Source: Aquincolibacterium sp964606385 (GTDB taxonomy: Bacteria; Omnitrophota; Omnitrophia; Omnitrophales; Aquincolibacteriaceae). Taken from it: DNA of 64,000 bases. Below the pieces are notes generated by a model. The model was not told the DNA's origin. It worked only from the letters and a program-made list of their open reading frames with translations, and ran no database searches. Position numbers and translations under genes: made by a program. This document shows positions 43,315 through 52,147 of this stretch, piece by piece. The stretch is from assembly GCA_964606385.1 (NCBI GenBank), contig CAZSFZ010000004.1:62001-126000 (forward strand), given 5' to 3'. Each line of letters opens with the position of its first letter. The stretch's first letter is position 1.

Positions 43315-43926
43315 ATGTCGTTTCGGAGCTTTGCTTGGATGATCGTTTTGGCGTTGATGCTGCCGGCGCGAGGATGGGCCGGTTCGGTGGAACTGACCAC
43401 CTATTTGCCCATGCCGCATGGCCGTTATAAGCGAGTGACCACCACGGGGCAAACCAATTTTGCGACCGGTAATAATGCGGGACAAGCCGTTGGCATCGGG
43501 ACTGCGACCCCTACGAATATTGCGGCGAACGATAGTGTTCCTAATATCGATCTGCACATTACGGGAAATATCATGCAGGAGAATTGGAAGCTTATCGGAG
43601 CCGCGGGGCAGCCGGGTTTTCAAAGCGGTTTTGAAAATTGTCCCTCGGGATGGGGTTATAATTCAGCGGGTTTTTTTCGGGATAAAAACGGGATCGTGCA
43701 TCTGAGGGGTTTGGTGCGAGGACCGCTTAACAGTACGGTTTTTCAATTGCCGGCGGGATACACGCCGGCGAGGAATGAACTTTTCGCTGTGATGTCCGCC
43801 GGTTCCGGTTCTCATAGCTGGTCGCGCCTTACGGTTCAATCCAATGGGGTCGTGCTATTTCAGCACAACGGAGGCCCCGATTGGTACTGTCTGGATGGCA
43901 TTACGTTTCGGGCGAGCGGATATTAG
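43315..43926 (+). CDS. Secreted protein with tail-fibre-like C-terminus, paralog 3
   Basis: A 203-residue exported paralog. The signal peptide MSFRSFAWMIVLALMLPARG ends near WAG; then VELTTYLPMPHGRYKRVTTT, VGIGTATPTNIAAND, DLHITGNIMQENW, FFRDKNGIVHLRGLVRG, FQLPAGYTPARNELF and LDGITFRASGY. GAGGTGG precedes the ATG. It closes the paralog array; the guaB promoter lies downstream. The function is inferred only from the domain resemblance and the pilin neighbours. Confidence 0.72.
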   Translation: MSFRSFAWMIVLALMLPARGWAGSVELTTYLPMPHGRYKRVTTTGQTNFATGNNAGQAVGIGTATPTNIAANDSVPNIDLHITGNIMQENWKLIGAAGQPGFQSGFENCPSGWGYNSAGFFRDKNGIVHLRGLVRGPLNSTVFQLPAGYTPARNELFAVMSAGSGSHSWSRLTVQSNGVVLFQHNGGPDWYCLDGITFRASGY

Positions 43927-44138
43927 GATTTTCAAAGGCATTTGATTTTTTGAGAAGTAAAGTAAGGGTGAAGTTCCGTCCTTTTTATTTTGAGTTTGTT
44001 GACATTCCCGAAGTGCTTTTGTATGATACCGCAAATGGGACACGAATCATTTCGAGTTACTCACCTTTTTAAGCAAAATTCCGCAGGTGTTTCTTCTGCC
44101 CGCTCACTACTTTTTCACGACTAAGGGAGGAATCTGTC
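43927..44138 (+). other. Gap between paralog 3 and guaB
   Basis: The first 70 nt hold nothing I can recognise. A promoter lies at 43999-44027 and the last 105 nt form the guaB leader with AGGGAGG before the ATG. No purine-riboswitch or other known consensus was recognised in the leader. Confidence 0.5.
43999..44027 (+). promoter_or_regulatory. Strong sigma-70-type promoter for guaB
   Basis: TTGACA, 17-nt spacer, TATGAT. Expected start near 44034. Confidence 0.85.
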
Positions 44139-45299
44139 ATGTCAGTTTTTATCGGTAAGGACCGCAAAGCACGCAGGGCCTATGGTTTTGATGAGATCGC
44201 GCTCGTCCCGGGGGATATCACCATCAACCCCGAGGAAGTGGATATTCAGATGAAGATCGGGAAGATCATCTTTGATATCCCGTTCCTGGCATCCGCCATG
44301 GACGGTGTGGTGGACCCGAAATTCGCCGTTGCGATGGGGAAACTTGGGGGTTTAGCCGTGCTGAACCTCGAAGGCATCTATACTCGCTACGACGATTATG
44401 AGACGATCTTGGATGAGATCGCGAAATCGTCCCCGGAAAAAGCGACGGAGCTTGTCCAGAAGCTCTACGTGAAGCCGATCGACGAGAAGTTGATTGCCAA
44501 GCGTATCCGGGAGATCAAAAAGGCCAAAGTGCCGTGTGCCGTGAGCGCGATCCCGCAGCGTGCTGAGAAATTCGGCAAGATCGCCGAAGAGGCCGGGGCG
44601 GATATCTTTGTGGTGCAGTCGACTGTTACGACGGTGCATCACATCGCGAAAGCCTACAAGGTCGTGGATTTCAAGAAACTTTGTAAAGGGATGAAGATCC
44701 CCGTGATCCTCGGGAACTGCGTGACTTACAAGGTCGCGCTGGAACTCATGGAAACCGGTTGCGCGGGACTTTTGGTCGGGATCGGGCCCGGTTCGGCCTG
44801 TACGACGCGCGGCGTGCTCGGGATCGGCGTGCCGCAGGTGACGGCCATCGCGGATTGCGCGGCGGCCCGCGAATTCCATCACAAGAAGACCGGTAAGTAT
44901 GTTTCCATCATCGCGGACGGCGGCATGTCCACCGGCGGCGATATCTGCAAATCCATCGCTTCCGGTGCGGACGCGGTGATGGTGGGATCCGCTTTTGCCC
45001 GCAGCAAGGAAGCGCCGGGCCGTGGTTTTCACTGGGGGATGGCGACACCGCACGCGAATCTGCCGCGCGGCACCCGGATCCGGGTTGGGACGACGGGGAC
45101 GCTTGAAGAGATCCTGGTCGGGCCCGCGAAACTGGATGACGGGACGCAGAACCTTGTAGGAGCGCTCCGCACTTCGATGGGGAACGTCGGCGCCCAGACC
45201 ATCCGTGAGATGCAGCTGACCGAGATCGTGATCGCTCCGGCCATCAAGACCGAAGGCAAAGTGTTCCAGTCCGCTCAAAAATTAGGAATGTGTAAGTAA
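44139..45299 (+). CDS. guaB: IMP dehydrogenase-family protein (GuaB3 type)
   Basis: A 386-residue barrel enzyme expected to oxidise IMP to XMP with NAD. The catalytic Cys is C221 in GPGSACTTRGVLGIGVPQVT, and the phosphate loop IIADGGMSTGGDICK and AVMVGSAFARSKEAPG are present. The CBS-domain pair found in most bacterial GuaB is absent; sequence and length resemble the GuaB3 group whose activity is less certain. Its position 89 nt before guaA supports a real role in GMP synthesis. AGGGAGG precedes the ATG. Confidence 0.88.
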   Translation: MSVFIGKDRKARRAYGFDEIALVPGDITINPEEVDIQMKIGKIIFDIPFLASAMDGVVDPKFAVAMGKLGGLAVLNLEGIYTRYDDYETILDEIAKSSPEKATELVQKLYVKPIDEKLIAKRIREIKKAKVPCAVSAIPQRAEKFGKIAEEAGADIFVVQSTVTTVHHIAKAYKVVDFKKLCKGMKIPVILGNCVTYKVALELMETGCAGLLVGIGPGSACTTRGVLGIGVPQVTAIADCAAAREFHHKKTGKYVSIIADGGMSTGGDICKSIASGADAVMVGSAFARSKEAPGRGFHWGMATPHANLPRGTRIRVGTTGTLEEILVGPAKLDDGTQNLVGALRTSMGNVGAQTIREMQLTEIVIAPAIKTEGKVFQSAQKLGMCK

Positions 45300-45307
45300 A
45301 ACAGGGA

Positions 45308-45371
45308 CACGAGCTTCGGGCCACGCACCCCCTAGAACAAAGAGTGATCGTGGCTCGTGGATCGTGGCCCG
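45308..45371. repeat. Intergenic CGTGG/CCACG word repeat before guaA
   Basis: CACGAGC (45308-45314) complements GCTCGTG (45353-45359) and CGGGCCACG (45317-45325) complements CGTGGCCCG (45363-45371). The right side repeats CGTGG four times. It occupies the guaB-guaA gap and resembles the element at 37099-37148. Confidence 0.7.
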
Positions 45372-45388
45372 TGGACCGAGAAAATATT

Positions 45389-46927
45389 ATGGAAGAAACC
45401 ATCGTCGTTCTGGATTTTGGATCGCAATACACGCAGCTCATTGCCCGCCGCGTTCGTGAGAACAAGGTCTTCTCGAAGGTCTATCCCTATTATGTGCCTT
45501 TTGAGCAGGTGCTTGCGGACAAGCCGAAAGGGATCATCTTTTCAGGGTCACCCGCCAATGTGTACGCCAAGAACGCTCCGATCCCGGACCGGCGTTTTTT
45601 TGTAAGCGGGATACCGATCCTCGGGATCTGCTACGGCATGCAGCTGCTTTCCCACAAGTTGGGCGGCCGGGTTCACAAATCCAAGAAGCGTGAATACGGC
45701 CTCGCCAAGCTCCATGTCGCCGGGAAAAGCCCTCTTTTTTCCGGGGTCCCAAAGGCCATCAATTGCTGGATGAGTCATGGAGATAAACTGGACCGCCTGC
45801 CCACGGGTTTTGAACGGCTGGCGTATACCGAGAACGCGCCCTTTGCCGCCATGGGGAACGCGAAGCTTAAAACATACGCGATCCAATTCCATGCCGAGGT
45901 CGTGCACACCGAATTCGGTTCCAAGATCCTTGGGAACTTCCTGACCGGGATCTGCGGCTGCCGCCGGCACTGGACCCCCAAATCTTTTATCAAGGAAAGC
46001 GTTCGGAAGATCCGCCAGCAGGTCGGCAGCGACCGCGTCGTGCTCGGGCTTTCGGGCGGCGTGGATTCATCCGTCGCCGCGGGGCTGATCCATAAAGCCA
46101 TCGGGAAAAAACTGACCTGTATCTTTGTGGATAACGGGTTGCTTCGCATGAATGAGGTCGCCCGGGTCGACAAGACCTTTCGCGGGCATTTCAAAATGAA
46201 CCTCAAGGTGGTGGATGCCGAAAAGATCTTTTTGAAGCGCCTGAAGGGCGTGATCGATCCCGAGAAAAAACGGAAGATCATCGGAAAGACCTTTATCGAT
46301 GTGTTTCAAAAGGAAGCCAACAAGCTCGGGAAGGTGCCGTTCCTCGCGCAGGGGACGCTTTATCCGGACGTGATCGAGTCGGTATCCTATTTTGGCGGGC
46401 CCACGAGCACGATCAAAAGTCATCACAACGTCGGCGGACTTCCCAAAGACATGAAGTTCAAGCTTGTCGAACCCCTCAAAGAACTTTTCAAAGACGAGGT
46501 TCGCGCGGTGGGATACGCGCTTGGGATCGATAAGGATATTGTCGGGCGCCAGCCTTTCCCGGGTCCAGGGCTTGCGGTGCGTATCCTGGGCGAGGTCCGC
46601 AAGGACCGTTGCGATCTTCTCCGGAAGGCCGACTGGATCGTGATCGATGAGATCAAAAAGGCCGGCTATTATGACAAGGTATGGCAGTCTTTCGCCGTGC
46701 TGCTTCCGATCCAGAGCGTCGGTGTGATGGGGGATGAACGGACCTACGAGAACGCCGTGGCGGTACGCGCCGTGACCTCCCAAGATGGCATGACCGCGGA
46801 TTGGGCCAAACTGCCCCCGGAACTTTTGGGCAGGATCTCCAACCGCATCATCAACGAAGTCCGCGGCATCAACCGCGTCTGTTACGATATCTCCTCAAAG
46901 CCCCCGGCCACGATCGAGTGGGAGTAA
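45389..46927 (+). CDS. guaA: GMP synthase (glutamine-hydrolysing)
   Basis: Aminates XMP to GMP. The 512-residue protein has the class I glutamine amidotransferase domain with nucleophile C81 (GICYGMQ) and His in QFHAEVVHTEFG, then the ATP pyrophosphatase loop LGLSGGVDSSVAAGL and a dimerisation domain ending in the family pattern PPATIEWE. The ATG at 45389 gives the normal N-terminus EETIVVLDFGSQY; an upstream GTG-type frame lies in the repeat. It works directly after GuaB. Confidence 0.97.
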   Translation: MEETIVVLDFGSQYTQLIARRVRENKVFSKVYPYYVPFEQVLADKPKGIIFSGSPANVYAKNAPIPDRRFFVSGIPILGICYGMQLLSHKLGGRVHKSKKREYGLAKLHVAGKSPLFSGVPKAINCWMSHGDKLDRLPTGFERLAYTENAPFAAMGNAKLKTYAIQFHAEVVHTEFGSKILGNFLTGICGCRRHWTPKSFIKESVRKIRQQVGSDRVVLGLSGGVDSSVAAGLIHKAIGKKLTCIFVDNGLLRMNEVARVDKTFRGHFKMNLKVVDAEKIFLKRLKGVIDPEKKRKIIGKTFIDVFQKEANKLGKVPFLAQGTLYPDVIESVSYFGGPTSTIKSHHNVGGLPKDMKFKLVEPLKELFKDEVRAVGYALGIDKDIVGRQPFPGPGLAVRILGEVRKDRCDLLRKADWIVIDEIKKAGYYDKVWQSFAVLLPIQSVGVMGDERTYENAVAVRAVTSQDGMTADWAKLPPELLGRISNRIINEVRGINRVCYDISSKPPATIEWE

Positions 46928-46938
46928 AACCGGGGGAA

Positions 46939-47013
46939 CGGGGAACGTTGAACGGGCAACGTTAAAAAACCTATGATAAAATCTTTTTTTCGTTCCCCGT
47001 TAGCCGTTCCCCG
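46939..47013. repeat. Intergenic inverted repeat before dnaE, CGTTCCCCGTT word family
   Basis: Arms of 23 nt at 46939-46961 and 46991-47013 match at 19 positions. The right arm CGTTCCCCGTTAGCCGTTCC is nearly the same as that of the repeat at 18051-18072. A run of seven T sits just before the right arm. Confidence 0.8.
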
Positions 47014-47028
47014 AGAGACGCGTCAGTT

Positions 47029-50000
47029 ATGAGCCACAGCGATTTCGTCCATCTTCACTGTCACACCGAATACAGCCTTCTTGACGCCACCTGCAAGATC
47101 CATGAGCTCATGACGCGCGCCAAGGAGCTCCGTTTTCCGGCGCTCGCTATGACCGACAACGGCAATCTCTTCGGCGCCATCCAGTTCTATTCCAAGGCCA
47201 TGAAAGAAGGGGTCAAGCCCATCATCGGCATGAGCACCTACGTCGCGCCCGGTTCCCGTTTGGAGAAACAAGCGCACGGGATCAAGGAAGCCTCCTTTCA
47301 CCTCACGCTTTTGGCGACGGATGAACAAGGTTATAGAAATCTGATGAAGCTTGCGAGCATCGGGTACACCGAGGGCTTTTATTACCGTCCCAGGGTCGAT
47401 AAAGAGGTCTTAAAAGAATACTCGAAGGGCCTTATCGCGCTTTCCGGCGGCCTGAAGGGCGAAGTCCCGTATTATCTTTATCATGATGAAATGCACGACG
47501 CGCGGAAAGTCGCGGAGGAATACGCCGGGATCTTCGGCAGGGACCGTTTTTTCCTCGAGATCATGGAACACGGCCTCGAACCCCAAAAGAAGGTGATCCA
47601 GGGCTCCCAGAAGCTCGCCAAAGACCTCAAGCTCGGCATCGTGGCCACCAATGACGTGCATTACATTCACCAGAATCAGGCCATGGCGCACGACGCGTTG
47701 ATCTGTATCGGGACCGGCGCGAAGCTCGATGAGCCGAACCGCATGCGTTACCAGGGGGACCAGTATTACCTCCGGTCCGCGGAAGAAATGAAAAGCCTTT
47801 TTAAGGACATCCCGCAGGCGATCAGATCCACGATCGAGATCGCGGAGCGCTGTAACCTGGAACTCGATTTTAACAAGATCTTTCTTCCGCAGTTCGCGCC
47901 GCCGGACGGAAAGACGCAATCCCAGTACATGGAAGAACTTTGCTTCCGCTTCCTGCGCGAGCGTTTCGGCGGCGATATTCCTCCTGAGTATGAAGCGCGT
48001 CTCCGGACCGAGATCACGCTGATCAATAAAATGGGCTATATCAGCTACTTTTTGATCGTCTGGGATTTTATCCGGTTCGCCCGGGAAAAAGGGATTCCCG
48101 TGGGCCCGGGCCGCGGCTCCGCGGCGGGAAGTCTGGTCGCTTATTCGCTCCATATCACGGATATCGATCCGATCAGGCACCATCTCTATTTTGAGCGGTT
48201 CCTGAACCCCGAACGCGTCAGCATGCCTGATATTGATATCGATTTTTGCTATGAGCGCCGGGATGAAGTGATCGATTACGTGAAACGCAAATACGGGACC
48301 CAGAACGTCGCGCAGATCATCACGTTCGGGACGATGGCGGCCAAAGCGGCCGTGCGGGACGTGGGACGCGTGATGGGGATCCCTTATGGGGAAGTGGACC
48401 GGATTGCGAAGTTGATCCCGCTGGAGCTCAAGATCACGATCAAACAGGCGCTGGAGCGTGAACCGGCGCTTAAAGAAATGGTTTCTTCGGATGCCCGGGT
48501 CGCGCAGCTCGTAGAAACATCCCAGGCGCTTGAGGGGCTTTCGCGCCACGCATCGATCCACGCGGCGGGTGTGGTGATCTCGGATGTGCCGCTCACGGAA
48601 CATGTGCCGCTCTACAAGACCGAGGACCAGATCTGCACGCAATACACGATGAAGGACCTCGAAAAGATCGGCCTTCTCAAAATGGACTTTTTGGGCCTTA
48701 AAACCCTTACGGTGATCAGCGAGGCCGTGAAGATCGTTCAGAAGATGCGCGGCGTGAAGGTCGATATTGATCACCTCCCGGAAGACGATCCCGAGACCTA
48801 CGAGATGCTCGCCAAGGGTGATGCGTTAGGCGTGTTTCAGCTTGAAAGTTCGGGGATGCGGGACCTGCTCAAGAAGATGAAACCGAGCCGTTTTGATCAC
48901 TTGGTGGCCCTCCTTGCGCTTTACCGTCCGGGGCCTCTCGGAAGCGGCATGGTGGACGATTTCATCAAGCGCATGCGGGATCCCAAGCTTATTAAATATG
49001 ATCATCCGGCCCTCGAGCCGAGCTTAAAGGAAACTTACGGCGTGATTCTTTACCAGGAACAGGTCATGCGCATCGTCAGCGACCTGGCCGGTTTTACGCT
49101 GGCCCAAGCCGACTCCTTGCGACGCGCGATCGGGAAAAAGATCCCGGAGGTCATGGCCAAGGAAAAGAAAGCTTTCATGGACGGCGCCATGAAGCGGGGC
49201 GCGAAGGAAAAGGTCGCGGAAAAGATCTGGGAACTTATCGATTACTTTTCAGGATATGGTTTTAATAAATCCCATTCGACCGCGTACGCGGCGGTATCTT
49301 ATCAGACCGCTTACCTTAAAGCGCATTTTCCCGTGGAATTTATGACGGCGCTTCTCACGTCGGAAATGAGCAATACCGACAAGGTGGTCCAATATATCGA
49401 GGCCGCCAAAAAGATGGGGATCGATGTGCTCCCCCCCGCGGTGAACGAAAGCTTCTCGGATTTCACCTGCGTGGGAAATCATATCCGTTTCGGGCTTGCG
49501 GCCATCAAGAACGTCGGTTCGACCGCGATCGAGTCCATTATCGGGACCCGTATGAAGGACGGCCCCTTCCGGTCGCTCTTTGATTTTGTCCAGCGTGTGG
49601 ACCTCCGGACCTGTAATCACAAGGTCCTGGAAAGCCTCATCAAATGCGGCGCTTTTGATGAGTGGAAGCTTTACCGTTCCCAGCTGATGGCGATGCTCGA
49701 CCAAGTGCTCGATATGGGCGCGAACCTTCAAAAAGACCGCAGCCGGGGTCAGCTTTCATTTTTTGAAAGCAACGGCGGCGGCTCGGAAGGATTTCATGAT
49801 CAGCAAGCAGCGGTGCCAGACATCCCCGAATGGCCTGAGAACCAAAAACTCGCTTATGAACGCGAACTGATCGGATTTTATGTCTCCTCGCACCCGCTTT
49901 CCAAATACGCGAAGATCCTGAAAAGTTACGCGACGGCGACCACCGCGAACCTTTCGGAATTCAGCCATCAGGCGGAAGTGACGATCGGTGGCATCATTGA

Positions 50001-50472
50001 CACCATCAAGGAGATCCTGACCAAAAAAGGGGACAAGATGGCTTTTTTAAGCCTGCAGGACCTCAACGGTTCGTGCGAGACGGTGGTGTTTCCGAGCGTT
50101 TATAAGGAGGCCGGCACTCTGCTTCAAAAGGACGCCTTGATCTTTGTTAAAGGTAAGATCGATGCCCGTGATGACACCGCGAAACTTCTGGCCGATGAGA
50201 TCATTCCGCTGGAGGAAGTTCCGAAACGGTATACCCGCATGATCGCCATCAACATTAAAACGGCCGGACTGGGGGCAGATGTCCTGAAAGAAGTGCGCAG
50301 GATCCTTTTGGCGCACAAGGGCAGCACCCCCGTTTATATTACCCTCCAGGACCCCAAGGGACGCATGACCGTGCTGGATTCGGGGGATAACCTGAAAGTT
50401 GAGACCTCCGACGTGCTTTTTGAGGAATTGGAACACCTCCTAGGGGAAAATTGCGTCAAAATCCGCTCTTAA
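47029..50472 (+). CDS. dnaE: DNA polymerase III alpha subunit
   Basis: Replicative polymerase of 1147 residues. The N-terminal PHP domain begins FVHLHCHTEYSLLD; the palm has the acidic motif PDIDIDF (400-406) preceded by GPGRGSAAGSLVAYSL; fingers include GLKTLTVI and RPGPLGSGMVDDF; helix-hairpin-helix and OB domains (about 780-1080) complete a DnaE1-type enzyme. A C-terminal tail follows. No intein is seen. It stands alone after an inverted-repeat element and before the HU promoter. Confidence 0.97.
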   Translation: MSHSDFVHLHCHTEYSLLDATCKIHELMTRAKELRFPALAMTDNGNLFGAIQFYSKAMKEGVKPIIGMSTYVAPGSRLEKQAHGIKEASFHLTLLATDEQGYRNLMKLASIGYTEGFYYRPRVDKEVLKEYSKGLIALSGGLKGEVPYYLYHDEMHDARKVAEEYAGIFGRDRFFLEIMEHGLEPQKKVIQGSQKLAKDLKLGIVATNDVHYIHQNQAMAHDALICIGTGAKLDEPNRMRYQGDQYYLRSAEEMKSLFKDIPQAIRSTIEIAERCNLELDFNKIFLPQFAPPDGKTQSQYMEELCFRFLRERFGGDIPPEYEARLRTEITLINKMGYISYFLIVWDFIRFAREKGIPVGPGRGSAAGSLVAYSLHITDIDPIRHHLYFERFLNPERVSMPDIDIDFCYERRDEVIDYVKRKYGTQNVAQIITFGTMAAKAAVRDVGRVMGIPYGEVDRIAKLIPLELKITIKQALEREPALKEMVSSDARVAQLVETSQALEGLSRHASIHAAGVVISDVPLTEHVPLYKTEDQICTQYTMKDLEKIGLLKMDFLGLKTLTVISEAVKIVQKMRGVKVDIDHLPEDDPETYEMLAKGDALGVFQLESSGMRDLLKKMKPSRFDHLVALLALYRPGPLGSGMVDDFIKRMRDPKLIKYDHPALEPSLKETYGVILYQEQVMRIVSDLAGFTLAQADSLRRAIGKKIPEVMAKEKKAFMDGAMKRGAKEKVAEKIWELIDYFSGYGFNKSHSTAYAAVSYQTAYLKAHFPVEFMTALLTSEMSNTDKVVQYIEAAKKMGIDVLPPAVNESFSDFTCVGNHIRFGLAAIKNVGSTAIESIIGTRMKDGPFRSLFDFVQRVDLRTCNHKVLESLIKCGAFDEWKLYRSQLMAMLDQVLDMGANLQKDRSRGQLSFFESNGGGSEGFHDQQAAVPDIPEWPENQKLAYERELIGFYVSSHPLSKYAKILKSYATATTANLSEFSHQAEVTIGGIIDTIKEILTKKGDKMAFLSLQDLNGSCETVVFPSVYKEAGTLLQKDALIFVKGKIDARDDTAKLLADEIIPLEEVPKRYTRMIAINIKTAGLGADVLKEVRRILLAHKGSTPVYITLQDPKGRMTVLDSGDNLKVETSDVLFEELEHLLGENCVKIRS

Positions 50473-50515
50473 AGCCTTAACTTCAGTCTCTGCATAAAGT
50501 TACATCTTAAATCGC

Positions 50516-50544
50516 TTGACAAGCCCCGCCAGATTTGCTATTTT
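50516..50544 (+). promoter_or_regulatory. Promoter for the HU-family gene
   Basis: TTGACA, 17-nt spacer, TATTTT. Expected start near 50551, about 64 nt before the TTG start. Confidence 0.8.
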
Positions 50545-50614
50545 TTTGCATCTCTAAACAGGACAAGCAGTTGGGTAAATACTCCCTTGCTTCTTCGTCA
50601 AAGGAGGTGAGCTC

Positions 50615-50887
50615 TTGACTAAAAAAGATATTGTGATGAAAGTTTCGAATGAAACGAATCTCACCCAGATCGATGTCAAGAAGATCGTTCAGAAAACTCT
50701 CGATGTCATTTCCGAAAGTCTCCAGCGCGGCGAAACCGTGGAACTCAGGAATTTCGGTGTCTTCAAAGTCAAGAACCGTCGCGGCCGTTTGGGCCGGAAT
50801 CCCCGGACAGGCGAAGAGGTGACGGTCCCCGAAAAAAAAGTCGTGGTGTTCAAGCCCGGACTTATCTTGAAGATCAAAGTGAAGTAA
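50615..50887 (+). CDS. HU/IHF family DNA-binding protein
   Basis: A 90-residue nucleoid protein. MTKKDIVMKVSNETNLTQID and the arm signature GVFKVKNRRGRLGRNPRTGE show the fold; the arm tip has Asn-Pro for DNA kinking. The start is TTG, fixed by a perfect AAAGGAGGTGA 4 nt upstream. It is the first gene after a strong promoter and precedes a cold-shock gene by 68 nt. Confidence 0.95.
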   Translation: MTKKDIVMKVSNETNLTQIDVKKIVQKTLDVISESLQRGETVELRNFGVFKVKNRRGRLGRNPRTGEEVTVPEKKVVVFKPGLILKIKVK

Positions 50888-50955
50888 GGATTGGCAGGGC
50901 GCGCCCGGATAGTCTGCGGCGCGAAAGTGTTCTCAAAGATTTTTAAGGAGGCGGT

Positions 50956-51243
50956 ATGGCAGAAAAAGGCAAAGTGAAATGGTTCTCCAACGTCAAGGGA
51001 TTCGGGTTCCTGCGCAAGGAAGGTGAAGAGAAGGATATCTTCGTGCATTATTCCGTGATCCAGGGGGACGGTTATAAACGCCTGAATCCCGACGAGGAAG
51101 TCGAGTTCGAGATCGTACAGGGAGAAAAAGGACCTCTTGCCCAGAACGTGGTTCGCCATAAAAAGCCGAAAGAAGCCGCCGCGGAAGGAGCCCCGGATGC
51201 CAAAAAAGAAGGCCAGAAGAAAGAGGCTCCGGCCAAGAAGTAA
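50956..51243 (+). CDS. Cold-shock domain protein with lysine/alanine-rich tail
   Basis: A 95-residue single-stranded nucleic-acid-binding protein. The cold-shock domain (1-68) has RNP1-like KGFGFLRKEG and RNP2 DIFVHYSVI. Residues 69-95 (KKPKEAAAEGAPDAKKEGQK...) form a charged tail unusual for a plain Csp. AAGGAGG lies 7 nt before the ATG, and a strong terminator follows. Confidence 0.95.
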   Translation: MAEKGKVKWFSNVKGFGFLRKEGEEKDIFVHYSVIQGDGYKRLNPDEEVEFEIVQGEKGPLAQNVVRHKKPKEAAAEGAPDAKKEGQKKEAPAKK

Positions 51244-51278
51244 GCTTTCTTTCTCAGCATTTTCTTAAAATTCGAATC

Positions 51279-51311
51279 GACCCGCGGGAACGATCCCGCG
51301 GGTCTTTTTTT
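51279..51311 (+). terminator. Strong intrinsic terminator after the cold-shock gene
   Basis: A perfect 11-bp stem, GACCCGCGGGA with TCCCGCGGGTC, a 4-nt loop, then seven T. Confidence 0.95.
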
Positions 51312-51337
51312 CAGCCCCAGTCCTTGAAAGGCCCACG

Positions 51338-52147
51338 ATGACCGAACCATCGAAGCAGAAGACGAAAAAGCTCCGCCGTTTCTTTACGTGCCAGACCTTG
51401 AAGTGTTCGCCCCATGACCTTTGGCTTGATAAGGAGGAAGCGCATCACTTGCGCGACATTATCCGGCTCAAACAGGGAGATGCCTGTCTTGTGACGGACG
51501 GGCAGGGCGGCGAAGCAGAGGCTTTGGTGGGGGAGTTTGCCGCGGATGGACGCGTTTGCCTCCGGATCCAAAAGGTGCTCATCAAGACGGGGCAGTTCCA
51601 TGATGCCGTCACCCTCCGGATGTTTCCCGCGATGCTTCGGAAAGGGAAAACGGATTTTCTCGTGGAAAAGGCGCAGGAACTCGGGGTCCATGAATTCCGT
51701 CCGATCTTTTCCGGTTATGGGGAGGTCCAGGTCGCCAAAGAAAAAACGGAAAAGATCGTCGAACGATGGAACCGGATCGCCCGCGAAGCCAGTAAACAAT
51801 CCGGTAATTTGAAGCTTATCCGTATTGAAGCCCCGAAGGATTTTAAAGAGGCCTTCGCGGATGTTCCTTCCGAAGAGCCGGCCGTGATCTTTCATCCGGG
51901 GCCGGATTCCACGGCCTTTCCCTCATGGATCGACGAGATTAAGGCGGCTCAGGGATCGATCAAGGCGCTCAATGTTTTTATCGGTCCCGAAGGCGGTTTT
52001 TCCGAAGAAGAGATCCGGTGGGCCCGGTGGCATCGCAAGGAAAGCAGTCTTCGGTTGGTCGAGCTCGGGGAGGTGCTTTTTAAGGCGGATACCGCTTTCG
52101 TCGGGATCGCCGCATCGCTCAGATTTTCAGGGATCCTGTCCCAATGA
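51338..52147 (+). CDS. rsmE: 16S rRNA m3U1498 methyltransferase
   Basis: A SPOUT-class methyltransferase (269 aa) for U1498 of 16S rRNA. An N-terminal PUA-like region with DEEAHHLRDIIRLK-like sequence (LDKEEAHHLRDIIRLKQGD) precedes the knot domain with NVFIGPEGGFSEEEI and the C-terminal LGEVLFKADTAFVGIAA, where the family usually has LGxxILRxETA. The variation is mild. It overlaps mtaB by 4 nt. Confidence 0.92.
   Translation: MTEPSKQKTKKLRRFFTCQTLKCSPHDLWLDKEEAHHLRDIIRLKQGDACLVTDGQGGEAEALVGEFAADGRVCLRIQKVLIKTGQFHDAVTLRMFPAMLRKGKTDFLVEKAQELGVHEFRPIFSGYGEVQVAKEKTEKIVERWNRIAREASKQSGNLKLIRIEAPKDFKEAFADVPSEEPAVIFHPGPDSTAFPSWIDEIKAAQGSIKALNVFIGPEGGFSEEEIRWARWHRKESSLRLVELGEVLFKADTAFVGIAASLRFSGILSQ

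Noticed and set aside
47410..48774. 454-codon open frame on the minus strand
   Set aside because: Shadow of dnaE.
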